64,000 nt of DNA, from positions 186,001 to 250,000 of the forward strand of contig DATEMU010000008.1 of the NCBI GenBank assembly GCA_035275405.1. Reading direction: 5' to 3'. A program made the position numbers and the translations under genes. Of the stretch, positions 1 through 8,925 are shown piece after piece. The notes beneath the pieces were generated by a model, which did no database searches, was not told the origin of the DNA, and saw only the letters and a list, made by a program, of their open reading frames with translations. This stretch comes from Phycisphaerae bacterium. GTDB taxonomy: Bacteria > Planctomycetota > Phycisphaerae > UBA1845 > UTPLA1. The stretch's first letter is position 1. Each line of letters opens with the position of its first letter.

Positions 1-616
1 GCCGCGCCGCCCACCACGCCTGAAAGCACGCCTCATCAATCCAGTCATTGACAAAAGTGACCATGATGACGACGCGCGGTCGATGGGACGCACCGTGGAC
101 CTCGAAACACCGCAAGAACTGCGTCGGCGCGCTGGCGGAAATCCCCAGGTTCAGGACGTTGCGGCCGATCGCCGCCTCCAGCCGTTCCGTCCACGCCGCC
201 TCCAATGCAACCTTGTGGCCGAACACAAAGCTGTCACCAACCGCCACCGCCCAAACCGGAGCCTTCGTCGGATGGTCACGAAAGCACACACCGTTCGCCC
301 CAATGGGCTCGGACTTGTAGATGTATGCGCGGCCCAGTTCGTTCGTTTGCGCCACCACGACACCGCAGCGCATCGTCTTGCCAATATACGGATCGGCGAC
401 CCAATCGTCGTCGCTCCGCCATTCCGCGGTCAGAGGCGAGTACCCCCGGCGAAATTCTTCGCTGCCTTCCGATCTCAACCATACCCAGGCCGAGAATCCG
501 AACAACACCAACGAAATGCTGAGGAGGCCGAGTGCCAGGCGCGCGTACAACGGCCCTCGATGGGACACCGACGATGGCGGTGCAGGTTTATTCGCTTCGG
601 TGGGGTCGTGCGTCAT
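1..616 (-). CDS. SGNH/GDSL-hydrolase-like membrane-anchored protein (partial, runs off the left edge)
   Basis: Translating the minus strand from the ATG at 616 gives an open frame of about 205 residues that continues past base 1. Residues 25-45 form one hydrophobic segment after a short Pro/Ser-rich head, so the protein is probably anchored with its main part outside. Later come AVAVGDSF (block I GDS), LNLGISASAP and a block III-like TFVND. These are typical of SGNH esterases and AlgX/DltD-like acyl-modifying proteins. The catalytic His region is beyond the window. The start overlaps the stop of the GT39 gene as ATGA, so the two are probably translationally coupled and may act on the same surface glycan. 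Family assignment is from motifs only. Confidence 0.7.
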   Translation of the reverse strand, partial: MTHDPTEANKPAPPSSVSHRGPLYARLALGLLSISLVLFGFSAWVWLRSEGSEEFRRGYSPLTAEWRSDDDWVADPYIGKTMRCGVVVAQTNELGRAYIYKSEPIGANGVCFRDHPTKAPVWAVAVGDSFVFGHKVALEAAWTERLEAAIGRNVLNLGISASAPTQFLRCFEVHGASHRPRVVIMVTFVNDWIDEACFQAWWAAR

Positions 617-2355
617 GGTGTCTCAATCGGTTGAATGCGTTCCGCCCGCAGATAATCCTGCCACTCCCGCCATGGCCGCCCGCGAAAGTAAACCGTGCAG
701 AGATCGCCATAGCGCACTTGTCCGCCGTAATCGCGCCGGACCCATTCCTTCAGCGGTGCCAGGAGCCGTCCTTCGAGGTGGCCATGCCGGAGATCGGGTT
801 CCTCCGCCAGTGAAAAACCGCCTGCCGGAACCAGAAGCGTCGGCGGAGATGCCGCGTCGCTTGGATCCGACGGTTGCACATCGATCGGCGTCCAATCGAC
901 GATCGTTTCCGGCGGCGTCGCTTGCAATCGCATCAACACCTCCGGCAGCGGCGGATCGAGCAGCCGAATGCGCCCCCCAAAGATGTCGATCGCCTGGCAG
1001 ATCTCCAGCGGTGTCCGGCGACCGGCGTAGTAGCTCACGGCGTGATCGCTCGGCCAAAGCATGATCGCCTGATCGTCGGCCGACGTCTCACGCAAGACGC
1101 GGACCAGTTTGTCCACGCGCTCGCGGCGATGGTGGTACGCCCTTCGCGCACTGCTCTGCGGGCTCATCAGAAATTGAACGTGGTCCCGGAGTTGGCAGAC
1201 CCCGACGACGAGACCGATCAGGAAGACAAATGTCGTCGCCGGGCGTTTCCGCGGCGTCCAGGGCGCATCCATCGCCCAGGCCGCGAGCACCGTTGCCGGC
1301 GGCGCCGCCTGCAAGAGGTAGTGCCCGTACCCATGCGGAGCAACCACGAATATCAGCGTGGCGGCCAAGGCGTACACCACAACCAGTCCGAATTCGACGT
1401 CAATCGTTTCATAGGCGCCCTCCTCCCCGGTCCCGGCGCGCCGGGATCGCCGTCGCGTCCAATAGCCCATGCACGCCGCCAGCGCCGGGCCGAACACGAT
1501 CACGCTGAGAAAAAGATGCCGACCGACGCCCGACCAATGGTCCCACTCCAAAATGCGCCATCGCTGGTGCTCCGCCGATGTGGCCCGAAACAGGTCATGC
1601 ACAGCGACCTGCCGCCAGAACGCCCCGAGCGATTCATTGGCCCGTAACCAGATCAGGATACCGATCCATGGGATCGCCGCGCCCAGCCAACACAGGGCCA
1701 TCGATTTCCAACCGGATGATCGCCCCAACGCCCGCCATCGGGCCAGAATCCCAATCGAAATAATGGCGAGCAGCAACACGCCTGTCTGCTTGAACGTCGC
1801 CGCCAGCCCGCAACATAGCCCGATGAGCAACCATCGTGCCGCCGCCCGACGCGCGACCAGAAGCCACACGGCCGACATCTCAAACAACGCCACGAACTTC
1901 TCCAGGTTGTCTCCCCAATCCGCCAGGACGCGATGACTCAGGACGACGCTCAAAAAACATGTCGCAAAAACCGCCGGGCCGCGCGGCGCAAAACGCCGGG
2001 CCACCGCGTAAGTCACCCCGCAGACCGCGACGGTTAGAAAGGCATCCAGCCAAAGGAAAGCTCGATCATCACCCACCCCGAAGACCCGATCCAGGCCGGC
2101 AAAGGTCAGGAATATCCCCGGCGGCTTGCTCTCCCACAGATCCTGATAAAGCCGTGCTCCGTCGAGCATCCTGGCCGCAAAATAGGCCCATATTCCGGTA
2201 TCCGTCTGGAGGGGAATCTCCGACCACACCCACCGCCCGGCAATGACTTGGATCAGGGCCGCCGTAACCACCAGGGACAGGGTCCAGTCCCATCGACCCG
2301 ACTTAGGGATACCTGGCGAAGCCTTTTGTGCCGGGAGCGCGTCGGGCGTGGTCAT
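613..2355 (-). CDS. GT39/ArnT-type integral membrane glycosyltransferase
   Basis: A 580-residue multispanning protein. The first extracytoplasmic loop has TDTGIWAYFAARMLDG followed by LYQDLWESKPPG, the acidic and Lys-Pro-Pro pattern of GT39/PMT/ArnT enzymes. These move a sugar from a polyprenyl-phosphate donor to lipid or protein at the outer face of the inner membrane. About ten hydrophobic segments precede a soluble C-terminal part. The ATG at 2355 is chosen over the in-frame TTG at 2361 because a TAGACT hexamer ends six bases before it, with no Shine-Dalgarno. The gene is coupled to the SGNH-like gene downstream. Donor and acceptor cannot be read from sequence. Confidence 0.85.
   Translation of the reverse strand: MTTPDALPAQKASPGIPKSGRWDWTLSLVVTAALIQVIAGRWVWSEIPLQTDTGIWAYFAARMLDGARLYQDLWESKPPGIFLTFAGLDRVFGVGDDRAFLWLDAFLTVAVCGVTYAVARRFAPRGPAVFATCFLSVVLSHRVLADWGDNLEKFVALFEMSAVWLLVARRAAARWLLIGLCCGLAATFKQTGVLLLAIISIGILARWRALGRSSGWKSMALCWLGAAIPWIGILIWLRANESLGAFWRQVAVHDLFRATSAEHQRWRILEWDHWSGVGRHLFLSVIVFGPALAACMGYWTRRRSRRAGTGEEGAYETIDVEFGLVVVYALAATLIFVVAPHGYGHYLLQAAPPATVLAAWAMDAPWTPRKRPATTFVFLIGLVVGVCQLRDHVQFLMSPQSSARRAYHHRRERVDKLVRVLRETSADDQAIMLWPSDHAVSYYAGRRTPLEICQAIDIFGGRIRLLDPPLPEVLMRLQATPPETIVDWTPIDVQPSDPSDAASPPTLLVPAGGFSLAEEPDLRHGHLEGRLLAPLKEWVRRDYGGQVRYGDLCTVYFRGRPWREWQDYLRAERIQPIETP
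1431..1450. repeat. Palindromic 20-mer, intragenic copy
   Basis: Identical over 20 bases to the element at 6292-6311, but inside the GT39 coding sequence. The 16-bp core TCCCGGCGCGCCGGGA is a perfect palindrome. Confidence 0.6.
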
Positions 2356-2361
2356 TTGCAA

Positions 2362-2367
2362 AGTCTA
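2362..2367 (-). promoter_or_regulatory. -10 hexamer TAGACT placed for a leaderless GT39 mRNA
   Basis: On the minus strand TAGACT is followed by six bases and then the ATG at 2355, so transcription would begin at or next to the start codon. No purine-rich ribosome-binding site lies between. The same spacing recurs at several other genes here. Confidence 0.5.
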
Positions 2368-2513
2368 GTCGGAGCCCGGGGCCGCGAGAAATATTCCGAC
2401 TCCCCTCGTTAATACCTCATGGAACCGGAATCTCATTGCGCGGGCGGCCCAACTTCTCGACCGCCCCCGCCAGCCGTGTAATTCTTTGGCCGCCTGAAAC
2501 TCGGAGGAAAGTC

Positions 2514-4448
2514 ATGAATCGCTCGCGAACCCTGCTCGCTGCCCCCACCCTCACCCTGTTACTTATCGCCGCCACCCCTACCAATGCCCTCGCCCAGTCC
2601 AGCAATCAGCCCGAATTCTACAAGGCGTACTACCTCGAAAAAGAGGCCAAGGACTACGCCGCCGCCCGCACACTTTACAGCAAGGTCGTTAATGCCCGGG
2701 TCAGCGATGATGTAGCCTCCGCCGCCCGGGCCGGCGCCGATCGCTGCCGCGACCACCTTGCCGCGCAGAACTTCGCCTCCCTCATGCCCCCGGATGCCCT
2801 GGCCTATGTCGAGATCACCCGCCCCGGTCAAATCATTGAAAAGCTCGCCGAAATGCTCGGCCTCACCACGAACGACATGCAGCAGGTTCTGTCCAAACGC
2901 CCGAGCAAGGCGTCGTCGGCCCCCTTCCATGTCCCCGAGGAAGTCGCTATCAGCCCGGCGCTCTTTGAAGTGCTCAGCAGCTTTGGCGGCGCGGCCTTCG
3001 CGATGACCAATTTCGATCCGAACGAAGGCGGCCCGCCCTCCGGTCTCGCCGTCATCCACCACGGCGACGCCGCCTTGCTCAAGGGTCTTCTCGAAACCTT
3101 CTTCCAGTTCTCCCCCGTCGCCGAAAAAATCGGCGATATGCCCACCTTTGGTTTTCATTGTTCCAAGATGGGTGAAATCACCGGCGTTCTTACGCAATCG
3201 CTTCTTATTGTCGGCACCGGCCGTGATCTCGTCGAAGGCGCGGTCAAACGCCTGGTAAACTCGGATACCCCATCGCTCGCCACGCGCGACGACCTCTCCG
3301 AGGTCATGACCGATCGGACCGGTGCAACAATATTCGCATTCTGCGACCTCGCGGCCGTCTTGAAGCGCGTGACCGGCTCGATGTCTGAGGATGACCGGCA
3401 AGAGTTTCAAGTCGCCAATGTCCTGGGCGATCTCGACCATCTCCGCTGGGCGACCTACTCGATGGGTATCCACGAAGGCGCGCTCACTACGCAACTCGCC
3501 GTCCGCTACGCCGACGATCATCGCAGCATCGTCTACAACCTCCTGCGGCTTCCGCCGATGACGCGACAGTGCCTGTCCCGCGTGCCCAAGGACGCCGCAG
3601 GATTCTTCGGCCTCGGCCTCAACCCAGCCCTCGTCCAGGCCGCCGCCGACGCCGCTGGCCAGCCCGGAGACAAAGTCGCCGTGACCGGCTTCGACATCGG
3701 TCGCGAGTTCTTCGGAAACATCCGCGAGGTGTGCGCGTTCATCGTGCCCGGCGCGATGTCCGAAGGCGACGGCGAGGTCTCGAAAATCCCCAACGTCGGC
3801 ATCCTCCTCGCCGTGAACGACGTTGCCCGCTCCAAAGCCCTGTGGAACCAACTACTGACCATCCCTGGTCTCGTCGCCGGCAAGGAGCCGATCGCACCCA
3901 AGGCGGTGCAAATTGGGGAGACGGACGTGATGTCTTACGCCATTCCCGAATTCGGCCGGGTCTATCTCGCCGAATTCGACGGTTGCATCGCCATCGGCCT
4001 GACGCGCACTGCCCTCAAAGCCGCCATGCAGGCGGGCAGCAAGAACCGCAGCGTTCTCGACGATCCCGTCCTCGGCAAGGTGATCGAGAAGATGCCGACC
4101 GACAGCAGCATCATGGTCGTCGCCCACGTCGGCCGGCTCGCCAAGGTCGCCGCCGGCTCCGGCGACATGGGAATGGCGATGGCCGCCGGCCCCGCCGCCG
4201 AACTCTGCAGCAACACCGTTGCCTGGCTGGGCCTCGGACAATCGCCGACGCAGCTTACGCTCCGCACCTCGATCAGCGGCCTACCCAACATCAACGCGGC
4301 CATCAAGAAGTTCTCGCCGATGATCAACGCCTTCGCCGGCCAGGCCGGGGCGTTTCATCAGGAGAAGGACGACGATGTAGTGAAGGTCGAGAAGCGGACG
4401 GAAAAGCGCACGGACAAGAAGCGAAAGCACAAGCCCGAACCGCTGTAG
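2514..4448 (+). CDS. Secreted hypothetical protein, planctomycete type
   Basis: The 644-residue product starts with a clear signal peptide (basic head, LLAAPTLTLLLIAATP core, ALAQ cleavage site), so it is exported. The start is set by GGAGGA about 8 bases before ATG 2514; the open frame extends upstream but lacks a signal there. A helical stretch with a TPR-like feel (residues 30-75) is followed by a long mixed alpha/beta region containing AYVEITRPGQIIEKL and several repeated modules. The C-terminus is a Lys/Glu/Arg-rich tail. I recognise no catalytic motif. It resembles large secreted proteins of unknown role common in Planctomycetota. It is convergent with purH. Confidence 0.75.
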   Translation: MNRSRTLLAAPTLTLLLIAATPTNALAQSSNQPEFYKAYYLEKEAKDYAAARTLYSKVVNARVSDDVASAARAGADRCRDHLAAQNFASLMPPDALAYVEITRPGQIIEKLAEMLGLTTNDMQQVLSKRPSKASSAPFHVPEEVAISPALFEVLSSFGGAAFAMTNFDPNEGGPPSGLAVIHHGDAALLKGLLETFFQFSPVAEKIGDMPTFGFHCSKMGEITGVLTQSLLIVGTGRDLVEGAVKRLVNSDTPSLATRDDLSEVMTDRTGATIFAFCDLAAVLKRVTGSMSEDDRQEFQVANVLGDLDHLRWATYSMGIHEGALTTQLAVRYADDHRSIVYNLLRLPPMTRQCLSRVPKDAAGFFGLGLNPALVQAAADAAGQPGDKVAVTGFDIGREFFGNIREVCAFIVPGAMSEGDGEVSKIPNVGILLAVNDVARSKALWNQLLTIPGLVAGKEPIAPKAVQIGETDVMSYAIPEFGRVYLAEFDGCIAIGLTRTALKAAMQAGSKNRSVLDDPVLGKVIEKMPTDSSIMVVAHVGRLAKVAAGSGDMGMAMAAGPAAELCSNTVAWLGLGQSPTQLTLRTSISGLPNINAAIKKFSPMINAFAGQAGAFHQEKDDDVVKVEKRTEKRTDKKRKHKPEPL

Positions 4449-4552
4449 CGTCCGCCCTCTGTGGCGGACGATGGCGAACGTCAATCGTGCGGGAATCCTT
4501 TGCCGCGCTTGACTTTTTTCGCTATTCGCTATTCGCCATTCGCAATTGCACT

Positions 4553-6268
4553 TCAGTGCTTAAAGTGCCTTGTACCCGTAAAGATCATCGCCGCCCCACG
4601 TTCGTCGCAGGCGGCGATGGTCTCCGCGTCGCGCTTTGACCCGCCGGGCTGAATAATCGCCGTCACCCCCGCATCGAGCAGAATCTCCGGCCCATCGCGG
4701 AACGGGAAAAACGCGTCTGACGCGGCCACGGAGCCTTTGATCTTGTCCGCGTGCCCGTTCTCCTTGGCCAACCACGTCGCAATCCGGCAGCTCATCACCC
4801 GCGACATCTGCCCGGCCCCGTTGCCAATGAGCATCCCGTCCTTGCAGATGCTGATCGCGTTGCTCTTGGTGTGCTTGGCAATGAGCCACGCCATCCTCAA
4901 ATCCGCCATTTCCGATTCACTCGGCGCTCGCTTTGTCACGACCTTCCACTGATCTTCGTTGAGCCCGATGAGGTCGCGCGATTGAACGAGCATGCCGCCG
5001 GCGATGGTCTTGTACTCCATTTCGTCGGCGCTCGGCGCAGCACTCATGTCGCCGACGGCGAGCAGCCGGACGTTCTCGCCCCACTTCTTCTTCGTGCGAA
5101 TGATCTCGACGGCCTTTTCATCAAAAGACGGTGCGACCCAGACTTCGACAAAGAATCCGCCCGCCCCCGCCACTTTGCCGAAGCGATCGTAGGTCTCCAT
5201 GACCAAGGTGGCGAAATCGTTCGTTACGGGAAAGTTGACGGCGAGTATCCCCCCCATCGCCGCATTCGGATCGCCGAGGTAAGCGCGGCGATAGGCTTCC
5301 CTGGATTCGGACGCTATGCCGACACCACACGCGTTAGTATGTTTTATGAAGGCACAATTAGACAGAGATTTGTTCGCACGCGTCAATTCCGCGCAAAGCT
5401 CCAACGCGGCGTTGGCATCAACATAGTTATTGAAAGACAAGTCCGTTGCGACCGATTTCACGACCCAGTCTTTCAGCCCTCCACTGATCGAAGACACGCC
5501 GGCAATTCCGATCGCCGACCGGATCAGCCATATGCAGGCTTCCTGATCGGGATTCTCTCCATATCGCGCAACATCTATTCGATCGAGCGCGAGCATGGCA
5601 CTAGCCGGGGCAGGCTCAAATTGTGCGTCTCGGCCTGATTGTTCAGCCTTTCGCTCCATTGCCCATTCGATGAATCGACTCCAATGTGTGTAGATGCCTA
5701 AATCGTATTGGCTCGTTCGCTGAAACACGCCCGTCGCATAGACAAGGCTCATCATGTAGGGGACCTGCCCTTTGTCCTTCCGCATCGCGTCCAAAACGTA
5801 TGGGTATTGCCGAGGATCGCCGATTACGACCAGACAGCCGAAATTCTTCGCCGCCGCCCGCAAGAGACACGGCCCCCCAATATCAATCATCTCAATCGCC
5901 TCCTCAAACTTGCAGTTCGGATCGGCGACGGTCTTTTCAAACGGGTACAGGTTCACCACGACCATGTCGATCGGCTGGATGCCCTGCTCGGCGAGCTGAC
6001 GCATGTGCTCGGGATTGTCGCGGTCGGCGAGGATCGCCGCGTGGATTTTCGGATGCAGCGTCTTCACCCGCCCGTCGAGCATCTCCGGAAAGCCCGTGAC
6101 CTCCTCGACGAGCGTCACGGGGATGCCCGCGTCCTTCAGGTGCCTGGCCGTTCCGCCGGTCGAGATGATCTCGATGCCGAACTCGTCCACCAGGGCCCGC
6201 GCGAAATCGGCGATGCCCGTCTTGTCATAGACGGCGATCAGGGCTCGGCGAATCTTGTGCTCAGCCAT
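4553..6268 (-). CDS. purH: Bifunctional AICAR formyltransferase / IMP cyclohydrolase
   Basis: A 571-residue enzyme for the last two steps of IMP synthesis, acting in the cytoplasm. The N-terminal IMP cyclohydrolase half has ALIAVYDKTGI, IISTGGTARHLKDAGIPV, DGRVKTLHPKIHA and VVNLYPFEKTV. The C-terminal AICAR transformylase half has the Lys-His pair in FIKHTNACG, then SNAISICKDGMLIGNGAGQMSR and ending AAMIFTGTRHFKH. It is slightly longer than the usual 510-530 residues. AAGGA stands before the ATG. The stretch 5290-5650 is noticeably less GC-rich in its third positions than the rest of the gene. purQ, another step of the pathway, lies far away at 50436. Confidence 0.97.
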   Translation of the reverse strand: MAEHKIRRALIAVYDKTGIADFARALVDEFGIEIISTGGTARHLKDAGIPVTLVEEVTGFPEMLDGRVKTLHPKIHAAILADRDNPEHMRQLAEQGIQPIDMVVVNLYPFEKTVADPNCKFEEAIEMIDIGGPCLLRAAAKNFGCLVVIGDPRQYPYVLDAMRKDKGQVPYMMSLVYATGVFQRTSQYDLGIYTHWSRFIEWAMERKAEQSGRDAQFEPAPASAMLALDRIDVARYGENPDQEACIWLIRSAIGIAGVSSISGGLKDWVVKSVATDLSFNNYVDANAALELCAELTRANKSLSNCAFIKHTNACGVGIASESREAYRRAYLGDPNAAMGGILAVNFPVTNDFATLVMETYDRFGKVAGAGGFFVEVWVAPSFDEKAVEIIRTKKKWGENVRLLAVGDMSAAPSADEMEYKTIAGGMLVQSRDLIGLNEDQWKVVTKRAPSESEMADLRMAWLIAKHTKSNAISICKDGMLIGNGAGQMSRVMSCRIATWLAKENGHADKIKGSVAASDAFFPFRDGPEILLDAGVTAIIQPGGSKRDAETIAACDERGAAMIFTGTRHFKH

Positions 6269-6291
6269 CGTCCTTCATCCGGGTGCGAGAA

Positions 6292-6311
6292 TCCCGGCGC
6301 GCCGGGATCGC
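6292..6311. repeat. Palindromic 20-mer, intergenic copy
   Basis: TCCCGGCGCGCCGGGATCGC occurs here in the purH upstream region and again, identical over all 20 bases, at 1431-1450 inside the GT39 gene. Here it extends to the perfect 18-bp palindrome ATCCCGGCGCGCCGGGAT. It could be a protein-binding site or a dispersed repeat. Confidence 0.6.
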
Positions 6312-6330
6312 ACCAGCACCAGCGCAACAA

Positions 6331-6362
6331 AAAGGCCGGCTCGTCACCACGAACCGGCCTTT
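6331..6362 (-). terminator. Rho-independent terminator of the PQQ-protein gene
   Basis: Read on the minus strand, AAAGGCCGGTTCG, a short loop and CGAGCCGGCCTTTTT form a strong GC stem ending in a T run. It lies 40 bases beyond the stop codon of the PQQ-protein gene and just before purH, so it separates the two transcripts. Confidence 0.85.
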
Positions 6363-6402
6363 AGCCTAGCAGATTGAGTTTTCGCGGCAATCGCCGCCGG
6401 CC

Positions 6403-8340
6403 CTATCGGGCACCGGGGGATTCCTCCTCCTTTTCCTCGGGCTCCTTGTCTTCTTCCTCGCCTTCCGAATCTTCCGATTCGTCGGGACTCTCCTCATCAC
6501 CCTCTTCCGCCTCGGAATCCTCCGATTCCTCGTCGGCGCCTTCTTCATCCTCATCGGCGGGCTCACTCGTCGCGGAATCTTCGTCTTCCGCCTCCTCCTC
6601 GTCGGCCTCTTCGCCTTCCTCCTCAGCCTCGTCCTCGCTGGCTTCGTCGCTGGCGCCCTCCTCCTCAGCAGGCGATTCTTCGGCTTCAGCATCCTCCGCC
6701 GCGCCCTCTTCCTCGGACTCCTCGGTTTTCTTCGCGGCGGGCTTGGACTTCGGCTTCACCGGCTCTTCCTTCACACCGGCCAGCCCGCGTCCCCCCACCG
6801 GCCGCGCCGTGCTCTTGCTCGTCAGCCAGTCTTCCTCAAACAGCCACTCCGGCAGCTTGCTTCGCTTCGGGGGCTCCGGCGCCGCCTTGACCTTAGCCGC
6901 GAGCTTCGCCGCTTCGACATCCGCCGCCGCCTTGGCGCGGCGATCGTTCCGCAGGACATCCACCACCTGTTCCGGACTCAGTCTGGGCGCATCCGTCGAG
7001 CGCAAACACGAGATCTCCCCGCCGCTTCCCACCAGATAGACCGATTCATCGGGCTGCGACGCCGCCGCGAACGCGATCATCGACGCGTTGAGCGTCTGCT
7101 CGACGCTGCCCGTCGCCGTGCTGACCCTCAGCACCTCCCCAGACCCCTCCGAAAGCAAATAGGAATACCGGCCAAACTGCAACAGAAACTGCCCGCCCTC
7201 GCGCCGCCGCCAGATCTGCGCGCCGGTCCCGGCTTCCAGCGCGTACAGCCCCTCCTCCGGAATCGATTGGTACACGCGGTCCAGCGCCGCGTGCGGCGAC
7301 GTGAGCAGCGGCGTATCAAACCGCACGCGCCAGCGCCGCTTCCCGATCACCCGATCCAGGCAATACAGCGACCGATCGCTCGACGCGACATAAACCGAGT
7401 CCGGCGTGACCACGACATCGCTGAAGACGGGCGCCTCGGTGTCAAACGTCCAATTCTTGACTTTATCCTCTTTCGTGCAGGAAACGACGCGGCCATCCAG
7501 CCCGGCAAAATACAGGTTGCCGCCCGAGATGACTGGTGTCCCGGCGACCGTGTTGGGCGTCATCAATTGCCAGTATTGGATGCCCCGCAGGATATCGATC
7601 GAGTAAAACCGCTGGTTCGCCGCACCGACGTAAATCCGCTTTTCGTCCGCCACGGCCGCGCAGCTCGCCGCGAACGGCAGCTTCACTTCTTCCAGCGGCA
7701 ATTCCAGATCGCCGACGACGCGATCGCCCGGGCGGACCTTGTCCCCACCCTCCAGCCGCGTCAATTTGCCCATAGATTGGCGGTTGAGCACCGACGATAA
7801 CTTCAGTTCCGCCAGCGCCGACCCCGAGACCTCGCCGACTTCATTCGGCCGATACACTCGCAACGTGTCGCCGACCCGGACGCCATGCGCCTCGCCGACG
7901 CTGATCGTAGACGTATCGTGCTGCACCTCGATCACGACGCCGTTGATCGAGCGCGGCTCCAGCGCCGGCTCACCCGTCCGCCGGTTCAGGACCATCACGG
8001 TCCCACCCGTCGTGAAGAAAACGTAATCCTCGCTATGGGACGGGCCGCGCAGCGCCTGATCGGCTTCGGCCAGCAGGGCCGACCAGCGAATAATCCCTGT
8101 CGGCGCGTGAACCGCGTAGGCTCGATTGGCGTTCGTAATGACGTAAAGGCTGTCGTCGAGCAGGGCGATTCGCGAAACGAGTTCCCCGTTCAGTTTCAGG
8201 TCCACCTCCCAGGCGCGTTGCAGGCCGAACCCGGCCAACGCCCCGGGGGCGACGACATCTCCGCGAACCGCCGCAGCGGAAACCAACAGGCCCGCGCAGC
8301 AAATAACACCCAACGATCTCAGGCTCGCTCTCACAGTCAT
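6403..8340 (-). CDS. Exported PQQ-like beta-propeller protein with internal FlgT-C-like beta domain and acidic tail
   Basis: A 645-residue exported protein. The ATG at 8340 is preferred: GGAGG lies just upstream and a signal peptide follows (SLGVICCAGLLVSAAAVRG). Blade repeats of the PQQ/BamB kind follow, for example YVGAANQRFYSID, LYFAGLDGRVV, VYVASSDRSLYCLDRVIG and GLYALEAGTGAQIW. At residues 133-212 the propeller is interrupted by a small beta domain (VVIEVQHDTSTISVGEAHG ... VRPGDRVVGD). This domain resembles the C-terminal domain of the divergently encoded coiled-coil protein at 8926. The last 160 residues start basic/Pro-rich and become almost only Glu, Asp and Ser. A structural or scaffolding role at the envelope is likely; no enzyme residues are evident. 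Confidence 0.85.
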   Translation of the reverse strand: MTVRASLRSLGVICCAGLLVSAAAVRGDVVAPGALAGFGLQRAWEVDLKLNGELVSRIALLDDSLYVITNANRAYAVHAPTGIIRWSALLAEADQALRGPSHSEDYVFFTTGGTVMVLNRRTGEPALEPRSINGVVIEVQHDTSTISVGEAHGVRVGDTLRVYRPNEVGEVSGSALAELKLSSVLNRQSMGKLTRLEGGDKVRPGDRVVGDLELPLEEVKLPFAASCAAVADEKRIYVGAANQRFYSIDILRGIQYWQLMTPNTVAGTPVISGGNLYFAGLDGRVVSCTKEDKVKNWTFDTEAPVFSDVVVTPDSVYVASSDRSLYCLDRVIGKRRWRVRFDTPLLTSPHAALDRVYQSIPEEGLYALEAGTGAQIWRRREGGQFLLQFGRYSYLLSEGSGEVLRVSTATGSVEQTLNASMIAFAAASQPDESVYLVGSGGEISCLRSTDAPRLSPEQVVDVLRNDRRAKAAADVEAAKLAAKVKAAPEPPKRSKLPEWLFEEDWLTSKSTARPVGGRGLAGVKEEPVKPKSKPAAKKTEESEEEGAAEDAEAEESPAEEEGASDEASEDEAEEEGEEADEEEAEDEDSATSEPADEDEEGADEESEDSEAEEGDEESPDESEDSEGEEEDKEPEEKEEESPGAR

Positions 8341-8925
8341 CCTCGTACCTCCGGGCACATCGCCGCGGCCGCATTCCCCGGCAAGGAAGGCCAACGGTCT
8401 CAGGCAGGCTTGGCTGGCAGGATTAGCGACACGGGACGTATCGCAATGGCTGGCCGATGTCTCATCTAATCTAAGGGACGCGAGGGTCACGAATCAAGCC
8501 AATCGGCCCCCGATCGCACCCGAGAGGCCGCAAACCCCGCCGGGGACCGCCGCGGTCGGAGGCATTGCGGAAGCCGATAACACATCGCCGGTGTCCCGCC
8601 CCGCGCTGGACTCGTGCCGACCCGCCATTACTGGCCCTGCCATGACCGAAATCAGAATTCGCCGCAAAGCGAATTGTCGAGACCCCTACCCCTTGCAAAT
8701 GGCCTGCCACGTGGGGATAATCAAGTAATCCTACCGGGTTTCCGGCTGCGGATTTGCCGGGGCATGGTAGGGCCTCACCAAGACCGCGCGGCGCCGACAA
8801 TCGCCCGCGAGCAAAACAACACGCGCCACGGGCTGCGACATCCCTGCCGGGGGGCGGGTGGAAAGAGCGAGCGTAAGCGAACAAGCCTGCCGGTCCGTAG
8901 CGCGATACAAGCCAGGAGGATTGCC
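8341..8925. other. Divergent intergenic region without a supported gene
   Basis: 585 bases between the divergent PQQ-protein gene and the coiled-coil gene. Small frames cross it on both strands but have no ribosome site, signal or recognisable motif. I see no tRNA or well-known ncRNA signature. It should hold both promoters, but no clear -35/-10 pair was found. Confidence 0.5.

Noticed and set aside
2501-2516. GAGGAAAGTC resembling the RNase P RNA signature
   Set aside because: It is the ribosome-binding site and start of the secreted hypothetical, and no further RNase P helices are present.
2559-3851. 430-residue open frame on the minus strand
   Set aside because: It is antisense to the secreted hypothetical at 2514-4448, which has a signal peptide and ribosome site. 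The frame is a GC-rich shadow with repetitive Gly/Asp/Val composition.
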